From: an uncultured Verrucomicrobiota bacterium | GTDB lineage: Bacteria > Verrucomicrobiota > Verrucomicrobiia > Opitutales > Seribacteraceae | Assembly: GCA_902569115.1 (NCBI GenBank) | Contig: CACFTI010000008.1 | Coordinates: 17,517-81,516 of the forward strand | Length of the DNA: 64,000 bases | Direction: 5' to 3' | Part shown: positions 1 to 8,596 of the stretch, in pieces | Position numbering within the stretch: position 1 is the first letter of the stretch | Layout of the letters: each line of letters opens with the position of its first letter | Program-made: the position numbers and the translations under genes | Notes under the pieces: model-generated | Told to the model about the DNA's origin: nothing | The model's input: only the letters and a program-made list of their open reading frames with translations | Databases searched by the model: none

Positions 1-2
1 TA

Positions 3-317
3 CGAGAGGAAAACCTCAGTCGAATCACAATCGAAGCTATTCAGAAAAAAGTAGTGGACTATTACCACTTACGAATGGCTGATATGCTTTCTCGCCGCCG
101 TCCGGCCAACATAGCTTTTCCTCGTCAAGTAGCAATGTATCTATCCCGCATTCTCACTGAGCATTCTTTGCAAGAAATTGGAGCAACTTTTGGTGGTAGA
201 GACCATGGAACGGTTATTCACGCATGCAAAACCGTTGAGAATATGATGGATCAGGATGATTCAATCAAGCATTCGGTTGAGTTACTGAACGAGCAACTTT
301 CCCAAGCTATGGAGTAA
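3..317 (+). CDS. dnaA: Chromosomal replication initiator DnaA, C-terminal fragment
   Basis: DnaA binds DnaA boxes at oriC and opens the origin. The window begins inside the gene; the frame is open from base 3 and gives the last 104 residues. These are domain IV, the helix-turn-helix DNA-binding part. The DnaA signature [12 protein letters not shown] lies at visible residues 64-75, and the preceding stretch [16 protein letters not shown] is typical of the domain III-IV junction. AAA+ domain III must lie upstream of the window. A GTG at 54 is in frame but lies within the conserved domain, so it is not the start. The identification is secure. Confidence 0.97.
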   Translation, partial: REENLSRITIEAIQKKVVDYYHLRMADMLSRRRPANIAFPRQVAMYLSRILTEHSLQEIGATFGGRDHGTVIHACKTVENMMDQDDSIKHSVELLNEQLSQAME

Positions 318-379
318 TTATCAGGTTTTTATTTTATAGTCCTGTTGATTTTTCTCTGTAATCCTTCATGATTACCTAA

Positions 380-928
380 ATGATAACAGAAAATTTTGAA
401 GAAAGTGGCCTAAATGATGATGTCTCATCCTCTGAAGTCGATTCTGGTACAGCCACAAACAGTCCTTCCGATGACCAAAAAAGACAAATAGCAAGCTGGG
501 TTAATGATGGAATGGGTCTATCCGATATTCAGAAAAAAATTAATGATGACTTCGGTATAGTCATGACATACATGGATGTAAGGTTTTTGGTTGATGATTT
601 GAACTTGGATCTGATTGACGAAGAGGATGAAGAGGAAGCGGCGGACGCTGATGACAATTCGGGAGATGATGAAACGGCACCTTCTCCTGGAGATCCTCTT
701 GATGATTCTGCTGGAGGAGTGCAGGTTGAACTAGATACAGTGACTCCCCCAGGTGCTATGGCTAGCGGGAGCGTCACTTTCTCTGATGGTCAGCATAAAA
801 AATGGACCCTTGATCAATTTGGCCGTCTTGGTCTCACCGGTGGAGAAGAAGGATATAAGCCTTCAGACGAGGATGTGATGGAGTTTCAGAAGCAACTTGA
901 TTCAGCACTTCGCGGTAAAGGTTTCTAA
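380..928 (+). CDS. Conserved acidic protein of unknown function next to dnaA
   Basis: A 182-residue cytoplasmic protein with no signal peptide or membrane segment. Residues about 30-75 (SDDQKRQIASWVNDGMGLSD onward) look like a small helical, DNA-binding-like unit. Next comes a very acidic linker rich in D, E and S (about 76-120). The C-terminal module (about 125-180) contains VTFSDGQHKKWTLDQFGRLGL. It starts 62 bases after dnaA on the same strand and may be co-transcribed with it. I recognise no named family. A link with replication or nucleoid function is only a guess from position. Confidence 0.75.
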   Translation: MITENFEESGLNDDVSSSEVDSGTATNSPSDDQKRQIASWVNDGMGLSDIQKKINDDFGIVMTYMDVRFLVDDLNLDLIDEEDEEEAADADDNSGDDETAPSPGDPLDDSAGGVQVELDTVTPPGAMASGSVTFSDGQHKKWTLDQFGRLGLTGGEEGYKPSDEDVMEFQKQLDSALRGKGF

Positions 929-946
929 TCGGTAGATTTTTTCTGG

Positions 947-2602
947 CTATTCTCTTGAATGGACGAAAATCGTTTTTTCAAGTTTCTCAATTTGACTATA
1001 GCGGTTAACTACCTTTTTGGTGCTAATTTTGGGTAAAGCAACCCTGAGCACTACATTCTCAATTTCATGGGTAAGTCTCATTGCCAGAACCTGTTTTTTT
1101 TCTAGTTTAAATCTTTCGTTTTCGATTTGAGCAGATTCTTCCCTCCGCTTCTTGTAATCACTCCATTCATTGTCTTGATTTGATAGAGTAATTAACTTGG
1201 ACGAGTTTCCTGTTTTTTTAAGTGTGTCGACCTTAGGGTGCTGCATATTCGCGAGTTCAGGCCATTCCTTCAATAACCTTGTCTTAATTTTGTTTTTCAA
1301 CTTTTTCTTCTGCTCATCTTTTGCCTTTTTAGCTTTCGCAAGTTCTTCCCGTCTCTTTTTGATTTCTTTAATTTTATCCTCTGCGTTCTCGAACAAATTT
1401 TCGTCTTGGAGTGAAAGTTTGCGAGCTAGAGATTGAATAATGGCTTTCGATTCAGGAGATGCAGAAAGTAGAATTTCTGAGATAGGGTCAGTTCGAAAGA
1501 GCCACTCTTCTTGAAGAAATTCTCGTTTCGAAGAATTTGAATCCGTCCCTGATAAGATCTCTTTGGCATTGTTTCTCAAACCAATGATGGCACTTTCTTT
1601 TTGGGATGGCTCAAATGAAGAAAAACTACGCAGAAACATATCAGATGTCTTGATTGGAATATCTATGGTGTTTGAATTGATGACGACATAAGCGTGTGCC
1701 TCTGTTAAGGAAGTATTACCATCCCCATCGAAATCGGGTTTTGGAATTTTTTTTCCAATTCTTGATTCACCACAAAGTGCTTCCCAAAAGTATGTGCTAT
1801 ACTCCTGATAATTCTCTTCTCGAATATCAGGAGTGCAACCTGCAGCGACTCGGTCGTGTACGGTAGCAAAAAAACCGGCCCGTATTTGTGGATGAAGGCC
1901 TTTTTTCTCATCTCCCTCACGGAAAATATAATCGGCGAAGCCACCGCTGTAACACTGAACCATAACCAAAATAAAGGTTTGGTCGGGCGGAAGTGAATCC
2001 AATTTCTTGGAAAATTCAGAAACTTTAAACTTATAATTATTCCATAAGTACGCAGTTGTGTTGTTCGGGGTCTTTTTTTCTCCTTTGCCACCGTGACCAG
2101 TGAAATAGATAAGATTAGAAGATTGTACTGAGCTAGAGTTTAAATCCTTTATCCAATCGTCGAATTCTTTGATTGATGACGGTCCGTCGGCATTTAAATG
2201 ATTATTTCTATACTGGTTATACATCCCCCGTGTTGATCCAAAAATCTCCGCTAGGATTAAATTGGGTTCTGGTACAGTAAAAGTTGGGTTGCGGTATTTA
2301 ATGTCTCTTGATGAAGCCATACCGTCTGCAAAAAAGGTTTTTGTTTTGAATTTGCTTAATCCAATTTTATCTTTTTGTCGGTGAAGATATTTGACATTAC
2401 TTTCGAGTGAAACTTCGTTGCCGGATGGAGAATATCCCCCACCTAAAATCAATAAATTAAAGTTATGCTCGTCAGATTCTATACCCCGTGTGGCAGAAAT
2501 GTTGCGTTTTGGCTGTATTTCTTTCTTTTTGATTTCGGATTTGGAATCATGGCTTAAGCATAAGAAAAAAAGCAGGCATAAGATAAGGTAAAAACCATTC
2601 AT
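947..2602 (-). CDS. Secreted caspase-fold (C13/legumain-like) peptidase with coiled-coil tail
   Basis: A 551-residue protein with an N-terminal signal peptide (about residues 1-22). The core has the clan CD cysteine-peptidase arrangement: a beta-strand ending in YFTGHGG (His170) and a second strand ending in VMVQCYSGG (Cys217). These are the expected catalytic His and Cys. A Ca-binding-like loop DFDGDGNTSLTE follows around residue 290. The last 150 residues are rich in K and E, consistent with a long coiled coil. The closest families are peptidase C13 and bacterial metacaspase-like proteins. Substrate and activation are unknown. It converges on the gene at 380-928, 18 bases away. Confidence 0.72.
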   Translation of the reverse strand: MNGFYLILCLLFFLCLSHDSKSEIKKKEIQPKRNISATRGIESDEHNFNLLILGGGYSPSGNEVSLESNVKYLHRQKDKIGLSKFKTKTFFADGMASSRDIKYRNPTFTVPEPNLILAEIFGSTRGMYNQYRNNHLNADGPSSIKEFDDWIKDLNSSSVQSSNLIYFTGHGGKGEKKTPNNTTAYLWNNYKFKVSEFSKKLDSLPPDQTFILVMVQCYSGGFADYIFREGDEKKGLHPQIRAGFFATVHDRVAAGCTPDIREENYQEYSTYFWEALCGESRIGKKIPKPDFDGDGNTSLTEAHAYVVINSNTIDIPIKTSDMFLRSFSSFEPSQKESAIIGLRNNAKEILSGTDSNSSKREFLQEEWLFRTDPISEILLSASPESKAIIQSLARKLSLQDENLFENAEDKIKEIKKRREELAKAKKAKDEQKKKLKNKIKTRLLKEWPELANMQHPKVDTLKKTGNSSKLITLSNQDNEWSDYKKRREESAQIENERFKLEKKQVLAMRLTHEIENVVLRVALPKISTKKVVNRYSQIEKLEKTIFVHSRE

Positions 2603-2663
2603 ACATTCATCCCATTTTGAAATCGTAGATTTGGCAAGAATCGTTGCGCTGAAATGTTGAAAT

Positions 2664-3539
2664 TTAATTTATTTGCTTTATTCCTCCCCGAATCGCACCT
2701 GCTTGGGTCGAGCCATAATTTTCCATAAATGCATCAGAAATGGGACGACTGTTGGGCATCGATATCCAAACGCGCAATAGGTGACGCCTTTTTTCTGGTT
2801 CAGGGAAATCCTCGAAGGCTGTCCTTCGGTGAAGCTTGATCCAGTTGTTCAGTATTAGAATCTCGCCCCTTTTCATGGTAAACTTTTCCTGTATTTCCGG
2901 CCTTTCACAAACTTCATCCAGAAAATCAATCGCCAATCTTTGGGAATGAGTGAGTGAAGGACAGTTATCATCATGATCAGCCCGGTCAATGAGTACACGA
3001 AGATAAGAACATGCAAAATAACCCTGGCATGCGGACAAGATAGGCTGCATTACAAAAGGTTTTTGGTTTCCCTGGTCAATAACATGTCTCTTGTAGGGAA
3101 ATCGTTGTTGCAAAACCTCATAAAGATCCGGACGTTCAGACTGGATGATTTCTGCTATTTTTCGGCTGTCAACGACTTGATTTTCTCCCCCGGACATCGC
3201 AGGCATCATACACAGGAAGGCAATTACATCGCACCTGTCAGTATGGAACCCCAGTTTATTTTTTGTATTAGGACCTCTAGTTCTCGGATCATTTTTGCCA
3301 AAGGATTCATTACGAATACTTAAGACAAGTTCACCCTTTGTACTTTGAGAAACTGGAGTTCCCAGTTTCTTGCAAAACTCTAAAAACCAATCGGAAGATT
3401 CATTAAATTCCTCAAAATTTTTCTCTGTTCGTATTCGAATCATACCAGATCCTTTTTCCAGTTCATCCCTGACGGTTTCGGTTGTGAAATCTCTTTCAGA
3501 CAGGATACTAATTGAGTGTATTGACTTTTCTTTTGTCAT
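2664..3539 (-). CDS. TauD/TfdA-family Fe(II)/2-oxoglutarate dioxygenase
   Basis: A 291-residue cytoplasmic oxygenase that should couple 2-oxoglutarate decarboxylation to hydroxylation of an unknown substrate. The iron facial triad is visible: H99-x-D101 in LGFHTDRCD, and the distal His237 in NNWIKLHRRTAF. Arg256 in RRHLLRVWIS is the likely 2-oxoglutarate carboxylate ligand. Length fits the family. The start codon is only 21 bases from that of the divergent gene at 3561, so the two promoters must lie inside or overlap each other's coding region. The family call is strong; the substrate cannot be told. Confidence 0.87.
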   Translation of the reverse strand: MTKEKSIHSISILSERDFTTETVRDELEKGSGMIRIRTEKNFEEFNESSDWFLEFCKKLGTPVSQSTKGELVLSIRNESFGKNDPRTRGPNTKNKLGFHTDRCDVIAFLCMMPAMSGGENQVVDSRKIAEIIQSERPDLYEVLQQRFPYKRHVIDQGNQKPFVMQPILSACQGYFACSYLRVLIDRADHDDNCPSLTHSQRLAIDFLDEVCERPEIQEKFTMKRGEILILNNWIKLHRRTAFEDFPEPEKRRHLLRVWISMPNSRPISDAFMENYGSTQAGAIRGGIKQIN

Positions 3540-3560
3540 GGAAATTATGGGTACTGCTCG

Positions 3561-6500
3561 ATGAATAATCTAATGACCGAAGTCAGGAAAGTATTTTTGC
3601 CAATAGTTTTTTTCAATGCCTTTATCTGCACATCAATTGGAGCCAATGTCTTGTTATCGATTCCTGCTTTTGAATCTTCCAAAATAGAATTGGAGCTTAG
3701 AGAGGGAGATCTACTAGTATTTCATCGAATTTCTGGCCGACTGTTCTCGCCTTCAATAGATGGTTTTTCTTGGACAGGGAGCACAGTAGATGGGTCGAGT
3801 TTCCTGACTGTTGTGAAGGTTAAGAATTTCTGGCGAGGTTCAGTAATCACTGCTCAGGGGAGTTATAAGTTAGAAGGTAATGGTGGAGGAATAAGTGTTT
3901 TTCCTGACCAAAAAAAAGTACGAGATTGTGGGGGTTGTAAATATACTGACCTCCATTTACGAGATCCCCGAAGTTATGCTCAGTCAGTTCATTCGTGGAG
4001 GAATTCAGATGCTGGTCTTATTGATTTGATGGTAATCTATCCCACTGCAGTTAAACAAGCAATTGGTGGAGAGGCACTTACCATTGCAGAAATTGAAACA
4101 GCCATTGCTGACACAAATTTATGTTTTCGAAACAGTGAAGTGGATTTACAACTCCGTTTGGTTCATTGTGCAGAAACTTCATACACTCCAACCGGCAACT
4201 TAGGAATCGACCTCGATCGATTAACAGAAAAAAATGACGGGTTTCTCGATGATGCTCACTCTTTGCGTGAACAATTTGGTGCAGATATCGTCACCTTGCT
4301 TTCAACAGATAGTAGCAGTGGGGGGTTGGCAAAAACTTTAACTTTTCCTTCGTTAAAGTTTGCTGAGTCAGCATTTAATGTCTGCGTCTGGGATCAAATA
4401 ACCGCCCCGGGATATACGCTTGCCCATGAAATTGGTCACAATCTGGGATGTCTGCATAACCGAGAAGATGTAAGTGACCCAGATGAGAGTGCGGCTAATG
4501 ACTATGGCGATTTTTCCTACGGGAAGCGCTGGTTTATCGAGTCGGCTGGCTACAAGACAGTGATGTCCTACAACGACTCATCCATGTCTTATCAAAATTC
4601 CATTCCATTTTTTTCAAATCCCCTCGTATCTTATTTGGGAGTTTCGACTGGAAATGAAAATAGTGAAGATAATGCTTTGGCATTAAATCTGTCTGCACCT
4701 TATGCCTCTAATTTTCGAAGTTCAGTGGTGCAGGCTATTTTGCCCAGTGTTTTTTCACTAGATGTAAAGGAGGGGGAATATGCTTCCTTTAAGTTAAGAT
4801 TGGCTATGAAACCTGAAATGGCGTTGACGATCAATTTATCCCTGTCTTCAGATGTTAATTTTCAACTGGGATCTGCAAGCACGATAACCTTTGATTCAAG
4901 CAACTGGAATATTGGTGTCCCGGTGATTGTGTATGGTCGAAAAGTTGAGTCAGGCACTTCAAGTATTGGCACTCTTAGTTTTTCAGATGCAACGATAGGA
5001 AGTAGTGTGATCGAATTAAAACTCGTGGAGAATCCTTCCGCCACTCAAGCCCTCAATTTTCATTCTGGTGTCGTAGTTAACCAATATGGCTTTCCGATTG
5101 AGGGAGTGGAATTTTTATCTTCCGACAGTCAAGTTGTCATGACGAGTGATCAAAATGGAACATTCGGAAAAGATATGTCACAGTATGTGTCGAATACCTT
5201 TATTTTAAAAAAGGATGGATATTCTTTTGAGCCAAGCACTCTGGTCATAGCAGAAGAGGATGAATATTTAATCTCTCATGAATTTATCGGTTCTAGATCT
5301 TCGGTAGTTTATGTCGACCAATCAGCCACTGGAAGGAATAATGGGACAAGTTGGGTAGATGCATTCACGAACCTTAGCGACGCATTATCTCTACGAGCTC
5401 CCGTATCTCAAGTGTGGGTTGCCAGAGGTACATATTTTCCAGATAAAGTACGCTCAGCATCATTTGTGATGCCTGGGGGAATTGAGGTATTGGGTGGGTT
5501 TTCAGGTACTGAAATATCAACTGCAGAACGTGATCCTTCTTTATATCCGACAATACTTTCCGGAGATATTGGGATATCAGGTTTCGCTAAGGATAATTCT
5601 TTTCATGTGGTGATCGCATTAGATGGGGCAATGATTGACGGGTTCATTATCGAAGATGGAAATGCCAGTGAAAATTTCACCAATGATAGCAGAGGAGTTG
5701 GAGGAGGGTTGTGGTCAGAGGGAGCAGTTTTTGAGCTGCGTAATTGCCAGTTTAGAAATAACTGGGCATATCAAGGCGGTGCCGGAGCCTGGGTGGAAGA
5801 GGGAAATGCAACTTTTACAAACTGTAATTTTATCACAAATAAAACAGGTTCCACTGGCAGTGGTGGGGCAATGAAAGCGATTAACTCATCAATCTATCTG
5901 AGTGTTTGCGATTTTGCTGAAAATTATGGTTTTTATGGAGGGGGTGCTCTTCATCAGGAGGGTGGACTATTGGAAGTAAATAACACTAAGTTTTCTGAAA
6001 ATGTGAATCCGTCCTGGAATGGTGGGGGTGCTCTTTTTCTTAAGAATGTTGAAGGTGAAATGAATTTATCCTCCTTCATCAAAAACGAAACTTATGCAAA
6101 TAATTATGGAGGAGCGGTTAAATTGATAAATTCATCCCCCTTGATTACTCAATGTTTGTTTTCAAAGAATAAAAGTAGGAGTAATTCGGCAGGAGCAATC
6201 TACATAGACGAAACTTCAGCTCCCAAACTTTCTTCGAATGAATTTAATGAAAATTATGCAAAAAGCTGGGGTGGGGCAATCTACTCTGAAACTGCAGATT
6301 TAAATGTATCGGGTGGATCATTTTATGGAAACTGGGCAACTTTTGGAGGGGCCGTTGCGACCAATGGTACTCAGCTAACGAGTTTCAACAGTGTCAAGGC
6401 ACTCGGTAATGAGGCAAACGCAACTTCTGGTTCACAGGGTGGTTTTCTTTTTCTTGGCAATGGAGCCCAAGCAAATACATTTACCAATTGTCTTTTTTCC

Positions 6501-7607
6501 GGTAACCGTTCCAATTATAGGCACGGCGTATTGGCGGGTGCTGGTACATCCAAGTTTTTGCATTGTACTTTTTTTGGAAATGAGGCTGAACAACTTGGAG
6601 CAATTTCGTTATTATTTTCTGGTCAATCTGTAAGGATTGATAACTCGATTTTGTGGAATAATTCTGATGCCAACGGTATTGAAATAGATGTGAATTCAGG
6701 AACTGTTTCTATTTATCATTCAGTGTTCGATTCTGATAAAACGCCATGGATCACTGCCAGCGGAAATAATTTGAATGCTGACCCTGAATTTATAAATCCA
6801 GCAGGGGAGGATGGAGTGGTTGGAACATTGGATGACGATCTCTCTTTTACTGAAACAAGCCCAGTAATTGATGCAGGAAATACTGGGCTTAGCAACTTAC
6901 CTACTTTTGATCTATTGGGACAGATGCGGGATGGGAATCCCGATCTTGGTGCATTTGAATATTTTGAAAATTCTTTACCAGTATTTTCCGGGGAATTATC
7001 TTTTTCAGTCGATGAGGGAAATGCGACAATTGGACAAGCTTTGGCTACAGATGTTGATGGGCACGATTTGATATATTCAATAATTGGAGGAAATGATCAG
7101 TCCGAGGTGCTGATCAATTCTGTTACCGGGGTTTTATCTTTTTCCGAAACCACTGACTATGAATACCCCAATGACTCAAACTTAGACAATAAATATGAAA
7201 TAAAGGTTCGCGTATCGGATGGTTTTTCAAATGTTCAAGCTGATTATGAAATTTTTGTCACTGATGTAGATGAATCAGCAACATCTTCTGATCAGGCAAC
7301 CTTTTTGATAAATGGATTTCCAGTTAGTTATGGATGGAAAGATGCTTCTTGGTTTGGCACCTACTATGCTGAATTTTTTCCCTGGGTATACCACGAGTCA
7401 TTGGGGTGGCTATACATTATCCAGCAAAAAAATACCCAAGTTTGGATGTGGCAGAGTTCTCAGGGTTGGTTATGGACAACCCCCCAACTCTTTCCATTCT
7501 ATTATCAGAGTGAAAAGATGAGATGGTCCTATTCTGGGAGTGGTGATTTTATGGGAATGTACTACCTTTTTGGGGAACCTGATCCAGGTTGGAAAATTTT
7601 AGAATAA
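3561..7607 (+). CDS. Giant secreted metalloprotease with beta-helix and cadherin-like modules
   Basis: A 1348-residue exported protein. It has a hydrophobic signal segment (residues about 10-28; Met5 is an alternative start). A reprolysin-like zinc peptidase domain carries HEIGHNLGCLH (His289, Glu290, His293, His299) and a downstream Met-turn, VMSYND. A Calx-beta/carboxypeptidase-regulatory-like stretch follows (about 390-580). Residues about 590-1130 form a choice-of-anchor Q type right-handed beta-helix with many NxFxxN and GGA turns. A cadherin-like domain (about 1140-1240) and a Trp/Tyr-rich terminal module (about 1246-1348) complete it. Domain limits are estimates. It probably acts at the cell surface on protein or polysaccharide-bound substrates. 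Confidence 0.85.
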   Translation: MNNLMTEVRKVFLPIVFFNAFICTSIGANVLLSIPAFESSKIELELREGDLLVFHRISGRLFSPSIDGFSWTGSTVDGSSFLTVVKVKNFWRGSVITAQGSYKLEGNGGGISVFPDQKKVRDCGGCKYTDLHLRDPRSYAQSVHSWRNSDAGLIDLMVIYPTAVKQAIGGEALTIAEIETAIADTNLCFRNSEVDLQLRLVHCAETSYTPTGNLGIDLDRLTEKNDGFLDDAHSLREQFGADIVTLLSTDSSSGGLAKTLTFPSLKFAESAFNVCVWDQITAPGYTLAHEIGHNLGCLHNREDVSDPDESAANDYGDFSYGKRWFIESAGYKTVMSYNDSSMSYQNSIPFFSNPLVSYLGVSTGNENSEDNALALNLSAPYASNFRSSVVQAILPSVFSLDVKEGEYASFKLRLAMKPEMALTINLSLSSDVNFQLGSASTITFDSSNWNIGVPVIVYGRKVESGTSSIGTLSFSDATIGSSVIELKLVENPSATQALNFHSGVVVNQYGFPIEGVEFLSSDSQVVMTSDQNGTFGKDMSQYVSNTFILKKDGYSFEPSTLVIAEEDEYLISHEFIGSRSSVVYVDQSATGRNNGTSWVDAFTNLSDALSLRAPVSQVWVARGTYFPDKVRSASFVMPGGIEVLGGFSGTEISTAERDPSLYPTILSGDIGISGFAKDNSFHVVIALDGAMIDGFIIEDGNASENFTNDSRGVGGGLWSEGAVFELRNCQFRNNWAYQGGAGAWVEEGNATFTNCNFITNKTGSTGSGGAMKAINSSIYLSVCDFAENYGFYGGGALHQEGGLLEVNNTKFSENVNPSWNGGGALFLKNVEGEMNLSSFIKNETYANNYGGAVKLINSSPLITQCLFSKNKSRSNSAGAIYIDETSAPKLSSNEFNENYAKSWGGAIYSETADLNVSGGSFYGNWATFGGAVATNGTQLTSFNSVKALGNEANATSGSQGGFLFLGNGAQANTFTNCLFSGNRSNYRHGVLAGAGTSKFLHCTFFGNEAEQLGAISLLFSGQSVRIDNSILWNNSDANGIEIDVNSGTVSIYHSVFDSDKTPWITASGNNLNADPEFINPAGEDGVVGTLDDDLSFTETSPVIDAGNTGLSNLPTFDLLGQMRDGNPDLGAFEYFENSLPVFSGELSFSVDEGNATIGQALATDVDGHDLIYSIIGGNDQSEVLINSVTGVLSFSETTDYEYPNDSNLDNKYEIKVRVSDGFSNVQADYEIFVTDVDESATSSDQATFLINGFPVSYGWKDASWFGTYYAEFFPWVYHESLGWLYIIQQKNTQVWMWQSSQGWLWTTPQLFPFYYQSEKMRWSYSGSGDFMGMYYLFGEPDPGWKILE

Positions 7608-7612
7608 TTTAT

Positions 7613-8596
7613 TTAAGGTAAGGAAACCTTAATGATACCCCTAACGGGTGGATCACCGATTCTATAGAAGTGGTAGTCTAAAAATGGAATGACCCATCTG
7701 CTTGTGAAAGATTTAGGTATGGAGTGTCCTCCTTTTTGAACTGATATCAAAGTGCTTTTGTTTCCTTTTAATTGTAATTTTCGGTGTAGAATTAAAGATT
7801 GATTATAGGGAACCAAAGGATCTTCTGTACCATGAAAATGTAAAAAAGGAGGAAGGTTGCTTGTTACATGATGTAATGGAGATGCTTGTTTGGCTAGTTT
7901 TTGATTTTGCCTTATGGGCACGCCGAGAAGTCTACTTTCAGGTGAGTTGGGGGAGTGATGGACTATTTTACTAGGGTAATTATCCATCTGTAAAAAAGCA
8001 CTCGGTCCATAATAGTTAATTACAGCCTGTACCTCTTCAGTTGTCTTAATGAAACGATTGAAATTTTGATTCCTCGGATACACCCCAAGCATAGAAGCGA
8101 GGTGACCTCCTGCGGATGATCCCCAGACTGCAATTTTTTTTGGATTTATGCAGAATTGGGATGCATTTTCCCGTAACCATTTGATTGCAGATCTACAGTC
8201 CTCTATTTGAGCGGGCCATTTACTTTCTCCACTTAACCGATAGTTGATTGTCGCTCCAATGTATCTGCCTGTATTTATCAATGTCCCTATTCTCCCTGGT
8301 TCGTATCCACTTTCTTTACTTCCGTTTGTCCAGCCTCCACCATGAATCCAAATAACTAGTGGGAGCTTTGGAGAAGAGTCGTTGCCGAGGGATTGGGGGA
8401 GAATAATGTCGAGGGACTGTCGTTTATTCTGGTCTCCAAAGTAATCAATATCGCGAATTACACGAAAAGTAGACTTTTTTTGATTGGCAAAAATAGACAA
8501 AGAGCTTGCAGATATAAATAGTAAGGCAAAGTAGACTTTTACCCTGCTTCTCAAAGATGGGAATCTCCGGCTAGTTCTTGACCAATTTTGATGCAT
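7613..8596 (-). CDS. Exported alpha/beta hydrolase (carboxylesterase, BD-FAE-like)
   Basis: A 327-residue esterase with a signal-like hydrophobic stretch at residues 20-38, preceded by a basic n-region. The oxyanion-hole motif is HGGGW (85-89). The nucleophile elbow GSSAG places Ser161. Asp259 in HGTEDPLVP and His291 in GGHS complete the triad. Family members deacetylate or de-esterify plant or algal polysaccharides and small esters. Its first 26 bases overlap the end of the upstream gene at 8571-10283, so the two are probably co-transcribed. It converges on the metalloprotease gene with only 5 bases between the stops. Confidence 0.85.
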   Translation of the reverse strand: MHQNWSRTSRRFPSLRSRVKVYFALLFISASSLSIFANQKKSTFRVIRDIDYFGDQNKRQSLDIILPQSLGNDSSPKLPLVIWIHGGGWTNGSKESGYEPGRIGTLINTGRYIGATINYRLSGESKWPAQIEDCRSAIKWLRENASQFCINPKKIAVWGSSAGGHLASMLGVYPRNQNFNRFIKTTEEVQAVINYYGPSAFLQMDNYPSKIVHHSPNSPESRLLGVPIRQNQKLAKQASPLHHVTSNLPPFLHFHGTEDPLVPYNQSLILHRKLQLKGNKSTLISVQKGGHSIPKSFTSRWVIPFLDYHFYRIGDPPVRGIIKVSLP

